This document shows positions 50,661 to 60,496 of a stretch of 64,000 bases of DNA, in pieces. Where the stretch lies: assembly GCA_964649085.1 (NCBI GenBank), contig CAZYPN010000022.1:1-64000 (forward strand), given 5' to 3'. Position 1 is the stretch's first letter; every line of letters starts with the position of its first letter. The notes under the pieces were generated by a model that worked only from the letters and a program-made list of their open reading frames with translations, searched no databases and was not told the origin of the DNA. The position numbers and the translations under genes were made by a program. This stretch comes from JADMJV01 sp964649085. Its GTDB lineage: Bacteria > Vulcanimicrobiota > Xenobia > Xenobiales > JADMJV01.

Positions 50661-51148
50661 TGTTGCGATTGCTTGCTACGGGCGTGGTGTGCTGGAGCAT
50701 CGTGCAACTGGCCCAGCTGCCCTGGGGCGGCCCCTCGCCCCACGCCTGGCTGCGCTTGAGCTGGCGCACGGTGGGCGACAGGGTGCGCGTCCCCAAGGCT
50801 CAGGACCCGAATTTGCCAGCCCACATGCGTCTGCCCGAGAGTCAGGCCTTCGAGACTCATTTGCGGCCCTACCGCCTGAAGCTGATCGTCGATGGCCAGG
50901 ACCGCATCGAGCGACGGGTGGTAGCGCCCGGGTTTCGCCACGACCGACCCCTGTCGGTCTTTGAAGAGGTGGCCCTGGCCCCCGGAAAACATCGGTTGGA
51001 GGTGCGCTTCGACCCCGAGAAGGTGGCGGGTGCTCCCGATCCCGCGTTGAACCCGCCAGGCATCTATGAGCTGGAGCTTGCGGCCGGCAGTGTAACGCTG
51101 ATCGGCCTCAGCGAGGACGGGTCCTGGAAGCTAGCCAGGGGGCGCTAG
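50657..51148 (+). CDS. Hypothetical membrane-anchored or exported protein
   Basis: 163 residues beginning with one hydrophobic helix (MMLRLLATGVVCWSIVQLAQLPW), then a beta-rich polar domain (SVFEEVALAPGKHRLEVRF, IYELELAAGSVTLIG). No motif is recognised. It overlaps the cytochrome b fusion by 4 bp and ends the sNOR operon, where it meets the convergent Crp-family gene. It is probably a periplasmic accessory of the operon. Confidence 0.65.
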   Translation: MMLRLLATGVVCWSIVQLAQLPWGGPSPHAWLRLSWRTVGDRVRVPKAQDPNLPAHMRLPESQAFETHLRPYRLKLIVDGQDRIERRVVAPGFRHDRPLSVFEEVALAPGKHRLEVRFDPEKVAGAPDPALNPPGIYELELAAGSVTLIGLSEDGSWKLARGR

Positions 51149-51819
51149 TCGTCGCCGAGTACGGCCCTGAGACCTGGCACATCGAGGGTTAAACTGCGAC
51201 CCGCCGCGATGACCAGCCCTTCCTCCTTCAGCCCTTTGAGCGTTCTGGACAGGGTTTCCTGAGTCAGCCCGAGCAATCGGGCCAGCACGGTTTGTTGGGT
51301 GGGTAACTTAATTTGCGGCTGCAGTTCGTTGGCCGGTGCCAATCCCAACAAATAACGGGCCAGGCGCCCGCGTGCGTCGCGCAGGGTAAGGTCTTCGACC
51401 ATGGCTACCAGGCTGCGAAGTTTGAGGGCCATGCCGGCCATCATCCGTAAGGCCATGTCGGGGTCTTTAACGAGCAGTTGGCGCACTGGCTCGCGCTCGA
51501 CAAAGACCAGTTCCGAGTCTTCCAGGCACTCCGTAGAGGCGGGATAGCCGCGGCCCAGGAAAGCAGCGGCTTCGGCGAAGGTGCCCCCGGGGCCGATGAC
51601 GGCCAGGATTTGCTCCTGTCCGCGCGGCGATAGTTTGAAGATTTTCACCTGGCCGCTGAGCACCAGGTAAAAGCCCCTGGCCGGCTCACCCTCGTCGAAA
51701 ATGCGCACGCCGGCGCGGTAGCTCACGGGCACGCATTGGCGCTGAAAAGCCTCGGCATCCTCGGGGGAAAGTCCCGAGAATAGAGGAAATTTTCGCAAAC
51801 TGAAGGTGGCCTGACCCAT
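51145..51819 (-). CDS. Crp/Fnr-family regulator, DNR-like (no N-terminal cysteines)
   Basis: 224 residues with a cyclic-nucleotide-binding fold (FPLFSGLSPEDAEAF, GEPARGFYLVLSGQVKIFKLSPRGQEQIL) and a helix-turn-helix containing LTQETLSRTLKGLKEEG. The Glu-x-x-Ser-Arg again fits TTGAT half-sites. It has no FNR-type N-terminal cysteines, so a haem- or NO-responsive DNR-like mode is possible. It lies at the end of the NXR operon, 30 bp after the carboxymuconolactone decarboxylase-like gene. Confidence 0.88.
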   Translation of the reverse strand: MGQATFSLRKFPLFSGLSPEDAEAFQRQCVPVSYRAGVRIFDEGEPARGFYLVLSGQVKIFKLSPRGQEQILAVIGPGGTFAEAAAFLGRGYPASTECLEDSELVFVEREPVRQLLVKDPDMALRMMAGMALKLRSLVAMVEDLTLRDARGRLARYLLGLAPANELQPQIKLPTQQTVLARLLGLTQETLSRTLKGLKEEGLVIAAGRSLTLDVPGLRAVLGDD

Positions 51820-51849
51820 GCTGGGCAGGCCGTTCGGCCTCTGGCCCTT

Positions 51850-52188
51850 TCAGGCCTCCTGAGCGGCGCTTTGCAAGACCTGGTCGACCCAGGACAGGGC
51901 GGCCATCATGTGAGGCAGCCCCAGGGTCGTCAGGGCCAGCACTGCGGTGTGACGCACTTCCTCAGGGCTGCAGCCCTCCTGGAGGGCCAGGCGCGCGTGG
52001 GCAAAAACGGCCCCTTTCAGGCGTGCCCCGATAGCCATGCTGAGTTTCAGCAGGCGGATGGTTTTGAGTTCCAGGGGACCCGCTTCTCGAAGTTTGGCTC
52101 CCAGAGCTTCGTAGCTCTCGAGCAGCTCTGGAAAATGTTCCCCGAAGCGCCGATAGCGCTCTGGAGGCTGGGCGGCATCATACGACAT
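51850..52188 (-). CDS. Carboxymuconolactone decarboxylase/AhpD-like protein
   Basis: 112 residues with the AhpD-like helical core LELKTIRLLKLSMAIGARLKGAVFAHARLALQEGCSPEEVRH shared across this family. The redox-active CxxC of AhpD is absent, so it is nearer to the non-CxxC carboxymuconolactone decarboxylase group. It overlaps the TorD-like chaperone by 11 bp in the NXR operon. Its role there is unknown. Confidence 0.82.
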   Translation of the reverse strand: MSYDAAQPPERYRRFGEHFPELLESYEALGAKLREAGPLELKTIRLLKLSMAIGARLKGAVFAHARLALQEGCSPEEVRHTAVLALTTLGLPHMMAALSWVDQVLQSAAQEA

Positions 52189-52843
52189 GGACTTCCTCTC
52201 CTTGTGGGGGGTCGGCGCAGCCCAGGCATTCGTAGGCGGGAATCTCGCTACGATCGGGCTGAAGGTAGCCCGGGGTAAGGCCCAGGCGGGTCATTTCTTC
52301 CAGCACAAATGCCCGGGCAAATTGGGCCAGGGCGTGATAGAAGCTGCCTTCCGGGGCCAGCTGCTGAAGTTGTTCCAGAAATCCCGGTGACCAGCGGCCC
52401 AGGTGGTCTTCCCAGAAGTCGCGATAGGCTTTTTGACAGATTTCGGCCTGCTCGACCCAGCCCTGAAGGGAAGCATAGCGTTGCTTGAAGCCCACCTCGG
52501 CCAGGAAATCGAATTCCAGGGAGATGTGGTCGACCAGTTCGGGGTCGGTCGCGTCAATCCCCAGGTTGAAGGCTCGATAGAAGGCGGCGATGTCGGCCAG
52601 TTCCACTGCTTTTCGTACCGACCGGCCAGGCCCATATTCGGTCTCGTGGGGAGAACACCGATGTTGACCCGAGAAAAGTCGGTGGTAGGCGGCTTCCAGT
52701 TGTTCCTGGTTGGGCTGGCACAGCACTGACTCGAGCTGCAGACTGCGCGCCAGTTCGGCCACTACCGGCATGCGCTGCTGATTGGGAAAGGCCGTGGCTA
52801 CGGCTAGAAAACGGAGTGTATCGATGCTGCGTGCCTCGATCAT
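52178..52843 (-). CDS. TorD/NarJ-family molybdoenzyme chaperone
   Basis: About 221 residues from ATG 52843, which has a GGAGG ribosome site. It is all helical, with features of the TorD family: an N-terminal LRFLAVATAFP region, EYGPGRSVRKAVELADIAAFYRAF, and SLEFDFLAEVGFKQ. The C terminus has Cys in ECLGCADPP. These chaperones hold the catalytic subunit until cofactor insertion and Tat export. It overlaps the gamma subunit gene by 4 bp. Confidence 0.88.
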   Translation of the reverse strand: MIEARSIDTLRFLAVATAFPNQQRMPVVAELARSLQLESVLCQPNQEQLEAAYHRLFSGQHRCSPHETEYGPGRSVRKAVELADIAAFYRAFNLGIDATDPELVDHISLEFDFLAEVGFKQRYASLQGWVEQAEICQKAYRDFWEDHLGRWSPGFLEQLQQLAPEGSFYHALAQFARAFVLEEMTRLGLTPGYLQPDRSEIPAYECLGCADPPQGEEVHVV

Positions 52844-53706
52844 TTGCCCCCTCCTAGCTTGAGGTCGACCCACATCGCATAGTGCTTGCGGGCCCCGCGA
52901 TTGCCGGTTGTCCCGTCCCAAAGTGCAAAGGCAATAGGAACGGTAGTTCCTTTCTTCAGTGGGGCGTCCGAACCGTCATTGGTCGTCAGAGGGCGAGCGA
53001 TCACCACCGACCAACGCCCCTCTTTGTGCACGCCCCTGGCCTTTGAGTCGTTTTGCTTCTGGGTGGTCGAGCTGCCAAAGCCCTCGGCGATCAGTTCCTC
53101 GACCGGCTGACTGCGCCTTGTTTCGGAAACCGGGTTCTTCAGGCGTCGAGCCGGGTTCCACAGGAGGGCCGCCCCGGAGATGTCCTCGGCCTTCTTGCCC
53201 CTGGCCAGCGGATAATAGTCGTAATAATGGTTGGGATAGGCGTGCTCGACATCGCGGTAGCCTTTCTCGATATCGTCCTGCCAGATGGCTTTCCAGTGGA
53301 TCAGTTGCACGGGTTTGCCCGGGTTGCCCATGAAAGGGCTGGTGTCCTGGGCATTGCCCTTGATGGGCAGTTCTACCGCACAGGCGTCCGTGAATTCACC
53401 CCGGGTTACCTCGGCATCGCGGGTGTTGTCCTGCCACTCCAGCCGCAGCAAGAGCCATCCTTCGGAGAGCGCCCCGCGCACCTTTAGCTCTTGAAAGATG
53501 GGTTTCTTGAGATTGGGGATGGCGATGTTTTGGGGCAACATTTGGACGCTGCACTCGGGTTGTTTTTGCCAGCTGGCGTGGTGCGGGTCCAGCAGGTTCT
53601 TGGATTTCTCCGAACTGGTTGAAGCCTCGATGGCCGGGGCTGCCCAGCCGGGCAGGCAGAGCATCAGCACCAGGCCAGCCAGGGTTGCAGTGGTGGGGAA
53701 CTTCAC
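52840..53706 (-). CDS. nxrC: NxrC-like periplasmic haem b gamma subunit
   Basis: 288 residues with a Sec signal peptide (TTATLAGLVLMLCLPGWA). The mature part matches the ethylbenzene dehydrogenase gamma/haem b family (WQDNTRDAEVTRGEFTDACAVELP; SPFMGNPGKPVQLIHWKAIWQ, with the likely axial Met; terminal KHYAMWVDLKL). This subunit relays electrons between the Fe-S subunit and periplasmic cytochromes in type II DMSO-reductase-family enzymes. The order after nxrB supports this. Confidence 0.85.
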   Translation of the reverse strand: MKFPTTATLAGLVLMLCLPGWAAPAIEASTSSEKSKNLLDPHHASWQKQPECSVQMLPQNIAIPNLKKPIFQELKVRGALSEGWLLLRLEWQDNTRDAEVTRGEFTDACAVELPIKGNAQDTSPFMGNPGKPVQLIHWKAIWQDDIEKGYRDVEHAYPNHYYDYYPLARGKKAEDISGAALLWNPARRLKNPVSETRRSQPVEELIAEGFGSSTTQKQNDSKARGVHKEGRWSVVIARPLTTNDGSDAPLKKGTTVPIAFALWDGTTGNRGARKHYAMWVDLKLGGGK

Positions 53707-53715
53707 AAGGGCCTC

Positions 53716-54879
<1,164 letters not shown>

Positions 54880-54881
54880 GA

Positions 54882-57800
54882 CTAAGCCTCCTCGATGTAG
54901 TCACCCTGGAGAAACTTCTTCAGAGCGGGATTTTCGTAAGTCGGTCTCAGGCCCAGTTCGGCCGGACGCCACAGGCCTTTGCCCTCCATGCCCCCGGGCT
55001 CGGCCCGGGTGATTTTCACAAACGACTCGCGCGGGGCGCCTGTGGGGCAGTGAATGTCGGCGTGGAAACCCTTGCCTATCTCCTGGCTAAAGGCACCTTT
55101 GCGCACCAGGCTGTCGGTCATGTGGGTCGGTTTGATGTAGCCACGGGTGCAGCTCTGGTGGCTGCCCTGACGGAACAGCGACTGATAGCCGGTCGACTCC
55201 GACTTGGCCAGCTTGTCCGGCCGATTGCGAGCGGCCTCCACCGTACCTTTACAGGCGCCATACATGTTGTGCCACATACGGGTCACGCCGCGGGGGGTGC
55301 CGGGATAGTAGCGGGCCCGACACAGCAGGCGAGCGATGTCGGCCAGTTCGGGGCGGTCTTTCCAGCCGTGGAAGGGCCGGTCGTGGGGGTCGGCATCGAT
55401 GTACACGTAGTCGCCATCCTCGATGCCCAGCTCGCGCGCGTCCTGAGGGTTGATGTCGACATAGGCTTCGCCCACATAGGGCTGGCGAGGGTCGCGCCGA
55501 TACATGTCGGTGAAGGGGCCGAACAGAACGTCGATGATGTCGATGTCCACGGGGGTAGTGTGGGCGCCGTGGCGATACTTGGGGGTGTGGAAGATGTAGC
55601 GGTGCCCCTCGGCCACCAGGGGATGGCGGGTCTTGCTCAACTCTTTCCAGCTCTTCACAACGTGGCGCGCCTGTCGGGTGTCGCCGTCGAGCTGGTTCTC
55701 GCTGACGCCGTAATCGCCGGGCTTCTTGGGGCGAATCAGGGGGTGGGGGTCGGCCAGAATGACATTGGGTTCGTAGAACGTCGAATCGATAGGCTCGCGA
55801 TGCACGGGCAGGTTTTCGCCCGAGTGCAGAAACTCGTCTTCGTCGCGATAGAACTCCAGCCGGCCGGTCTTGGTGTACCAGGGCTTGCCCTCGTTGGCCT
55901 GCTCCCAGCCGATGACCTTGGGGTAGGTGCGAGAGAGCACCAGGGCCGGAATTCCCTGTTTGGCTTTCTCGTGCAGGTCGTCCAGTTGGTAGCCGCGGGT
56001 CTGGTTGCTGCGGTCGATGATGCGCTGCAGATAGACCTGGGGCCGTTTCTCCAGGGCAAACTTCCAGTAGTCCTTAAAGCGCGGTTCGTTGATCAGTTCG
56101 CCCATTTTGACGGCAATGCCAGCCGCCACTTCCAGGTCGCCTCGGGTGTCGAAGAGCCGGGGAAGCGGTGATTCGGGGAAGATGTAGAGGAACGGATTGG
56201 TGCAAGAAGCCGTCATGTCGGGGGCCTTGAACTCGGCCCACGAGTCGACCGGAAAGACCACGTCGACGTATTCACAACTGAGCGTCCACCACCACTCGTT
56301 ACAGGCCGCAAATTCTACCTTGGGCAAGGTGTTGTAGACCACTTCATAGTGGCCCTTGATGTTTCCCAGCAGTGAGTTGGAGTTGGAGACGAGCACGGCC
56401 TTGGTGGGCGTGTTGATATGAGTTTTGCCCGTGATCATGGTTTTGCCCATGCGCAAGGGCTTGTCGCCGTGATTGAAGTAGTGGGCCGACTCGGCCTTCC
56501 AATAGGGACGAACTTTGACATCTCCCTCGGGGTCGAGCTGGCAGTTGAAGGGGTCCTCGTTGATGTAGCTCGGCAATCCATTGATTTGAGCGATGCGGAA
56601 GTTGCCCGCGTAGGAGCCCACATTGCCCGAAATCTTGCCGATGTTTTCGGTGAGCGCCGCCAGTAAGAAGATGGCCCGGTCTTTCAAATCGTTGTTGAAA
56701 AATTGGTTGGGCCCCATGCCCGTAGCAAAGAGCACCTGACCCTTGTTTTTCGAGAAAAGCCTGGCCAGCTTTTTGATGGCCTTCTCGGGGGCCCAGGTGA
56801 TCTGCGAGGTGGTTTTCAGGTCGTAGGTTCGGGCCACCGCCTTGACCTGAACAAAGACCGGCGTGACTTCTATGCTCTGGCCATCGGCCAGCTTGACCTT
56901 GTAGCTGCCTTCCAGAGCCGGGTCCAGCCCGCAGTCTTTGAAGCGTGCTCCGCAGTAGTCGCGCGGTAAGGGAGTGGCCCGGGCCTTCTTCAAATCCCAT
57001 ACCACGCAGTCGCCCCATTCTTCGCGCAGTTCTTTCTTGACCACCGGTCGGTCCTGAAGGATGGTCGGGGGGGCTTTTTCGTCGGGCCCCATCACCTTCA
57101 GGTAGTGGCTCAGTTCTGCGTTTTTGTAGCTGGAGTCGAGATCGCTGCCTTTCAGCAACTTGCCATTGTCGAGGCGCACCAGCAACGGCAGGTCGGTATT
57201 GGCCTTGAGATAGGCTTCATTGTAGCTCTTGTCCTCCAGGATTTGATGCACCATTCCCAGCGCCAGCGCGGGAGTTGTGCCGGGTCGCACCACCAGCACA
57301 TCGTCGCCTTTGTTGGCGGTAGCGCTGTATTCGCAGGCGATGACCACCACCCGGGTGCCCTTCATGCGGGCCTCGGTAAGCCAGTGGGCGTCGGGCATTT
57401 TGGTGGTAATCCAGTTCATTCCCCAGATCACGGCAACCTTGGAGTGTTCTACCGCGCACAGGTCCCACTCGCTGGTTTGCTGACCGGTGACCATCGGGTG
57501 TCCGGGCGGCAGGTCGGTGTGCCAGGTGTAGTTGTCGAAGCCACGAGCACCCATGGCCTCGTCTGGGCTCACCTTGCGCACGTGGGCATCCAGCAGCGCC
57601 ATGGAGTTGGCCAGTCGATATTGAGCCGTGATGCGGGTGGCGCCCAACAACCACATGCCGCCTCGAAACTTCATGGTTTGCACACCGGCCCCCCCGGTGG
57701 CCTCGACACATTCGGGCTCGTAGCCCTGGGCCAGCAAAAAGCTCTTACCCTGGTCGCCACTGTAGGTCTCAGCGATGTTTTTAAGGGCTTTTGCCGAGTA

Positions 57801-58340
57801 TTCCAGGGCCTCGTCCCAGCTGACGCGAACCCACGAGTCGGAGCCCCTTTGGAACAGTTCCTCGGGAGCTCGTCCAGTATTGGGATCTCGGGGGAAATTT
57901 TGTTCGACCCAGGTTTTGAAGCCCTTACGCAGCATGGGATACTTGACCCTGCGGTCGCCGTAGAACTTGCGGGGCAGGGCCAGTCCCTTCTGGCAGCAGC
58001 GCGGGTCCCAGCGAGGCGACGCCTTCACCCCATACAGATCGGTGGCCTTGCCAAATCCGTAGCTGGGACGGATGCGCACCACCTGACCGTTCTTGACCTC
58101 AGCCTTCAGCAGGCAGTTGTGAGTGTCATTAGGAGCACACAGGAAAACGTAGCTGGAGTCGACCTTGGCAATATCACGGTAGACCCGCTCCCAGTCGCGA
58201 TTGGGATAGTCTTTGAGGGGATTGTCGACGGCGGTGGGCTGGAGTATTTGCACCACGCCGGGCTTACCGCATCCCTCGGCCAGGACGGTGAGGCCTGTGA
58301 GGCCCATGGCTTTCAGAAACTTTCGTCTCGAGGTCGACAA
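54882..58340 (-). CDS. nxrA: NxrA-like molybdopterin catalytic subunit (nitrite oxidoreductase/nitrate reductase)
   Basis: About 1152 residues from TTG 58340, with AAGGAGG 7 nt upstream; an upstream ATG at 58400 lacks a site. The N terminus has a Tat signal (STSRRKFLKAMGLTGLTVL). FS0 cluster ligands are in FLCAPNDTHNC and RWDPRCCQKG (Cys68, His74, Cys76, Cys115). The Mo ligand is Asp276 in YTWHTDLPPGHPMVTGQQT, followed by VIWGMNWITTKMPDAHWLTEARMKGTRVVVI. These stretches match the periplasmic NXR clade, not NarG or NapA. It interconverts nitrate and nitrite; with NirK and sNOR, nitrate reduction is the simpler reading. Confidence 0.92.
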   Translation of the reverse strand: MSTSRRKFLKAMGLTGLTVLAEGCGKPGVVQILQPTAVDNPLKDYPNRDWERVYRDIAKVDSSYVFLCAPNDTHNCLLKAEVKNGQVVRIRPSYGFGKATDLYGVKASPRWDPRCCQKGLALPRKFYGDRRVKYPMLRKGFKTWVEQNFPRDPNTGRAPEELFQRGSDSWVRVSWDEALEYSAKALKNIAETYSGDQGKSFLLAQGYEPECVEATGGAGVQTMKFRGGMWLLGATRITAQYRLANSMALLDAHVRKVSPDEAMGARGFDNYTWHTDLPPGHPMVTGQQTSEWDLCAVEHSKVAVIWGMNWITTKMPDAHWLTEARMKGTRVVVIACEYSATANKGDDVLVVRPGTTPALALGMVHQILEDKSYNEAYLKANTDLPLLVRLDNGKLLKGSDLDSSYKNAELSHYLKVMGPDEKAPPTILQDRPVVKKELREEWGDCVVWDLKKARATPLPRDYCGARFKDCGLDPALEGSYKVKLADGQSIEVTPVFVQVKAVARTYDLKTTSQITWAPEKAIKKLARLFSKNKGQVLFATGMGPNQFFNNDLKDRAIFLLAALTENIGKISGNVGSYAGNFRIAQINGLPSYINEDPFNCQLDPEGDVKVRPYWKAESAHYFNHGDKPLRMGKTMITGKTHINTPTKAVLVSNSNSLLGNIKGHYEVVYNTLPKVEFAACNEWWWTLSCEYVDVVFPVDSWAEFKAPDMTASCTNPFLYIFPESPLPRLFDTRGDLEVAAGIAVKMGELINEPRFKDYWKFALEKRPQVYLQRIIDRSNQTRGYQLDDLHEKAKQGIPALVLSRTYPKVIGWEQANEGKPWYTKTGRLEFYRDEDEFLHSGENLPVHREPIDSTFYEPNVILADPHPLIRPKKPGDYGVSENQLDGDTRQARHVVKSWKELSKTRHPLVAEGHRYIFHTPKYRHGAHTTPVDIDIIDVLFGPFTDMYRRDPRQPYVGEAYVDINPQDARELGIEDGDYVYIDADPHDRPFHGWKDRPELADIARLLCRARYYPGTPRGVTRMWHNMYGACKGTVEAARNRPDKLAKSESTGYQSLFRQGSHQSCTRGYIKPTHMTDSLVRKGAFSQEIGKGFHADIHCPTGAPRESFVKITRAEPGGMEGKGLWRPAELGLRPTYENPALKKFLQGDYIEEA

Positions 58341-58405
58341 GGTCAACCCTCCTTCGTTCTCAGCATTGGTCCTACCGAGAAAACCCCATTTCAGCTGCAT
58401 GTGCG

Positions 58406-58419
58406 TTGATCCAGATCAA
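58406..58419. promoter_or_regulatory. FNR/DNR box between nxrABC and the porin gene
   Basis: TTGATCCAGATCAA, a perfect palindrome. On the minus side TTTTCT lies 22 nt away, giving a start near 58371. On the plus side a start near 58454 precedes the GGAGG of the porin gene. Confidence 0.75.
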
Positions 58420-58463
58420 GGCTTCGGCCCTTCCAGAGTTAGAGAGTAGGGCTGGAGGCAATC

Positions 58464-59939
58464 ATGACTACGCGAACGTTTTTGGTGGCGCTGCTCTGCG
58501 GTTCATCTGGGCCAGGTTGGGCCCAGCCGGTGCCATCTGTCCCCGAGGCCCCTCCGCCCTCAGCCGAAGAGCAGTGGATCACCGAGATGGATCTGCGCAT
58601 TCGCGGCGAGAGCTGGGACTGGTTCGAGCCCCCCCAGGGTGGCAATGCGTATGGCTATGCTCACGCCCGCTGGAGGGCCCGGCTGGGCTATCGGCTGCCC
58701 AAGGAGTGGGAGGCCCTCATCGAGGTGCAGGACGTGCAGCAGATCGGCCTGCCAACCAACGCCATCGGCCCTGGTGGCATTGGCCAGATGGGCCTGGGGG
58801 GCACGGTCTTTGCCCACACCCAGCGGGCGTCGATCAACACCGCCGGACTGCGCCAGGCCTACTTCAAAGTGGGTGATCCTGACGAATTTCAGGTCCAGGT
58901 TGGCCGCATGGACTATGCCAGCGGCATGCAGGTGGTGCCGCCCGATCCTAACCTGGCCCAGGTGAAGCGCACGCGCATCAAGGACCGCTGGCTGGGAACC
59001 TTCGACTTTTCGCCTTATGGACGAACCTTCGACGGCATACGTCTCGACGGTGACACGGGAGAGATCCACGTCAGTGCTTTCGCGGCCAGGCCCACCCAGG
59101 GCGGCTTCGAGCCCCACTTTGGGGTGACGATGTCGGACGTCTTCGTCAGCGAGTTTTCGCTGACGGCCAAACAGGGCAGCCTGATTCCCGACGGGGAAGT
59201 GCAACTGTTCTGGGACTACTATGACGACCACCGCCGGGTGCCCCAGGTGGACAACCGACCGCTGGCCTCGCGAGGCCTGGTGGGACCAGGGGGCGGCAAT
59301 CAGATCCACACGGTGGGAATGCATCTGCTGCACAAGCTCGGTGAAAACGGCGACTTCCTGGCCTGGTATGCCCATCAGACCGGCCAGTGGGGGCCGTTGT
59401 CTCATCGCGCCGACGCCTATAGCCTGGAGTTGGGTTATCAGTGGAAAGAGGTCGATTGGCAGCCCTGGCTGAGGGCCGGCCACTCCTTCTTCTCTGGCGA
59501 CAGCAACCCCAATGACGGGGTGCACACCAGCTTTTATCCCGGCCTACCCACCATTCGCCCCTATGCGATGATTCCGTTTTACACCGAGTCCAACCTCAAG
59601 GACACCTTCGTCCAGTTGATGTTGAAGCCAGGCCCTCAGACCAGCGCCCGTATCGACCTGCACTTCCTCAACCTGGCCACGCCCCGCGACCTCTGGTATG
59701 CAGGCTCTGGGGCCACTCAGAACCGGGGAGCCATTCAGGGCTTTGCGGGTCGACCCTCAGGCGGCTCGAGTTCGCTGGGAACGCTACTCGACTTCAGCAT
59801 TGATCATCAGATCGACGCCCAACAGAAGCTGAGTTTCTATGCCGGGCACGTCTTCGGAGGAGGAGTTCCCGCGGCCAGCTACCTAAGCAGCCCCAACGCG
59901 AACTTCTTCTTTCTGGAGTATCAACTCAAAGTTCCCTGA
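58464..59939 (+). CDS. Alginate-export-family outer-membrane porin
   Basis: 491 residues with a signal peptide (FLVALLCGSSGPGWAQ). The rest has alternating beta strands and aromatic girdles and begins with EMDLRIRGESWDWFEPP, as in alginate-export type barrels. The C-terminal residues FFFLEYQLKVP suit outer-membrane insertion. It is divergent from nxrA and shares its FNR box, so nitrate/nitrite passage across the outer membrane is a reasonable inference. Confidence 0.82.
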   Translation: MTTRTFLVALLCGSSGPGWAQPVPSVPEAPPPSAEEQWITEMDLRIRGESWDWFEPPQGGNAYGYAHARWRARLGYRLPKEWEALIEVQDVQQIGLPTNAIGPGGIGQMGLGGTVFAHTQRASINTAGLRQAYFKVGDPDEFQVQVGRMDYASGMQVVPPDPNLAQVKRTRIKDRWLGTFDFSPYGRTFDGIRLDGDTGEIHVSAFAARPTQGGFEPHFGVTMSDVFVSEFSLTAKQGSLIPDGEVQLFWDYYDDHRRVPQVDNRPLASRGLVGPGGGNQIHTVGMHLLHKLGENGDFLAWYAHQTGQWGPLSHRADAYSLELGYQWKEVDWQPWLRAGHSFFSGDSNPNDGVHTSFYPGLPTIRPYAMIPFYTESNLKDTFVQLMLKPGPQTSARIDLHFLNLATPRDLWYAGSGATQNRGAIQGFAGRPSGGSSSLGTLLDFSIDHQIDAQQKLSFYAGHVFGGGVPAASYLSSPNANFFFLEYQLKVP

Positions 59940-59951
59940 GAGGCTCATTCC

Positions 59952-60446
59952 ATGCATACGATCTACTTGCTCAGCGTCTGGCTTCATCTGATCGCCGTCA
60001 TCTTCTGGCTGGGCGGCATGCTCTTTCTGGTGGCCGTGGCCCTTCCGGTTTTGCGCAAGGGCGATCCACGGGCGGCGGGCGAGTTTCTCTCTCAGGCGGC
60101 CGTGCGACTTCGAGGCCTGGGCTGGATCTCGCTGGCCATTCTGGGCATCACCGGTTTGTTTCAGTTGAGTTGGCGCGGCTGGTTGGCACCGGCTCTGTGG
60201 ACCGGCGGTCACTCATTTTCCTGGCTGCTCTGGGGTAAGGTGTCCATTTTTCTCGTGCTGGTAGCCATGAGCGCCTTTCACGACTTTTCCTTTGGGCCCC
60301 GAGCGGCTCAGGCCATGGCCGCCAACCCTACCGCTCCCGAGACGGTGCGGATGCGCAAATGGGCCTCTCGGTTGGGGCGGCTTACAGCCCTTCTGGCCCT
60401 GGTAATGGTGGCTCTGGGCGTGATGTTGGTGAGGGGAACGCCCTAG
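59952..60446 (+). CDS. CopD-family-like membrane protein
   Basis: 164 residues with four membrane helices. The first helix reads SVWLHLIAVIFWLGGMLFLVAVALP, typical of the CopD/DUF4149 type, with His residues in the first and third helices that could bind haem or copper. It follows the porin by 12 bp and is probably co-transcribed. A copper or haem role beside copper enzymes is plausible but not shown. Confidence 0.75.
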   Translation: MHTIYLLSVWLHLIAVIFWLGGMLFLVAVALPVLRKGDPRAAGEFLSQAAVRLRGLGWISLAILGITGLFQLSWRGWLAPALWTGGHSFSWLLWGKVSIFLVLVAMSAFHDFSFGPRAAQAMAANPTAPETVRMRKWASRLGRLTALLALVMVALGVMLVRGTP

Positions 60447-60457
60447 AGCGTCGCTGC

Positions 60458-60489
60458 CTGAAAAATGTCGACTTTGCCGACTTTTTCAG
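60458..60489. terminator. Bidirectional intrinsic terminator
   Basis: CTGAAAAA-t-GTCG, loop of 7, CGAC-TTTTTCAG forms a near-perfect hairpin between the ends of two convergent genes. The A and T tracts serve either strand. Confidence 0.75.
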
Positions 60490-60496
60490 CCGCTTC

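Noticed and set aside
58340..58400. A 20-residue longer NxrA start at ATG 58400
   Set aside because: It would lie upstream of the transcription start predicted from the FNR box and lacks a ribosome site, while TTG 58340 has AAGGAGG 7 nt upstream and starts just before the Tat motif.
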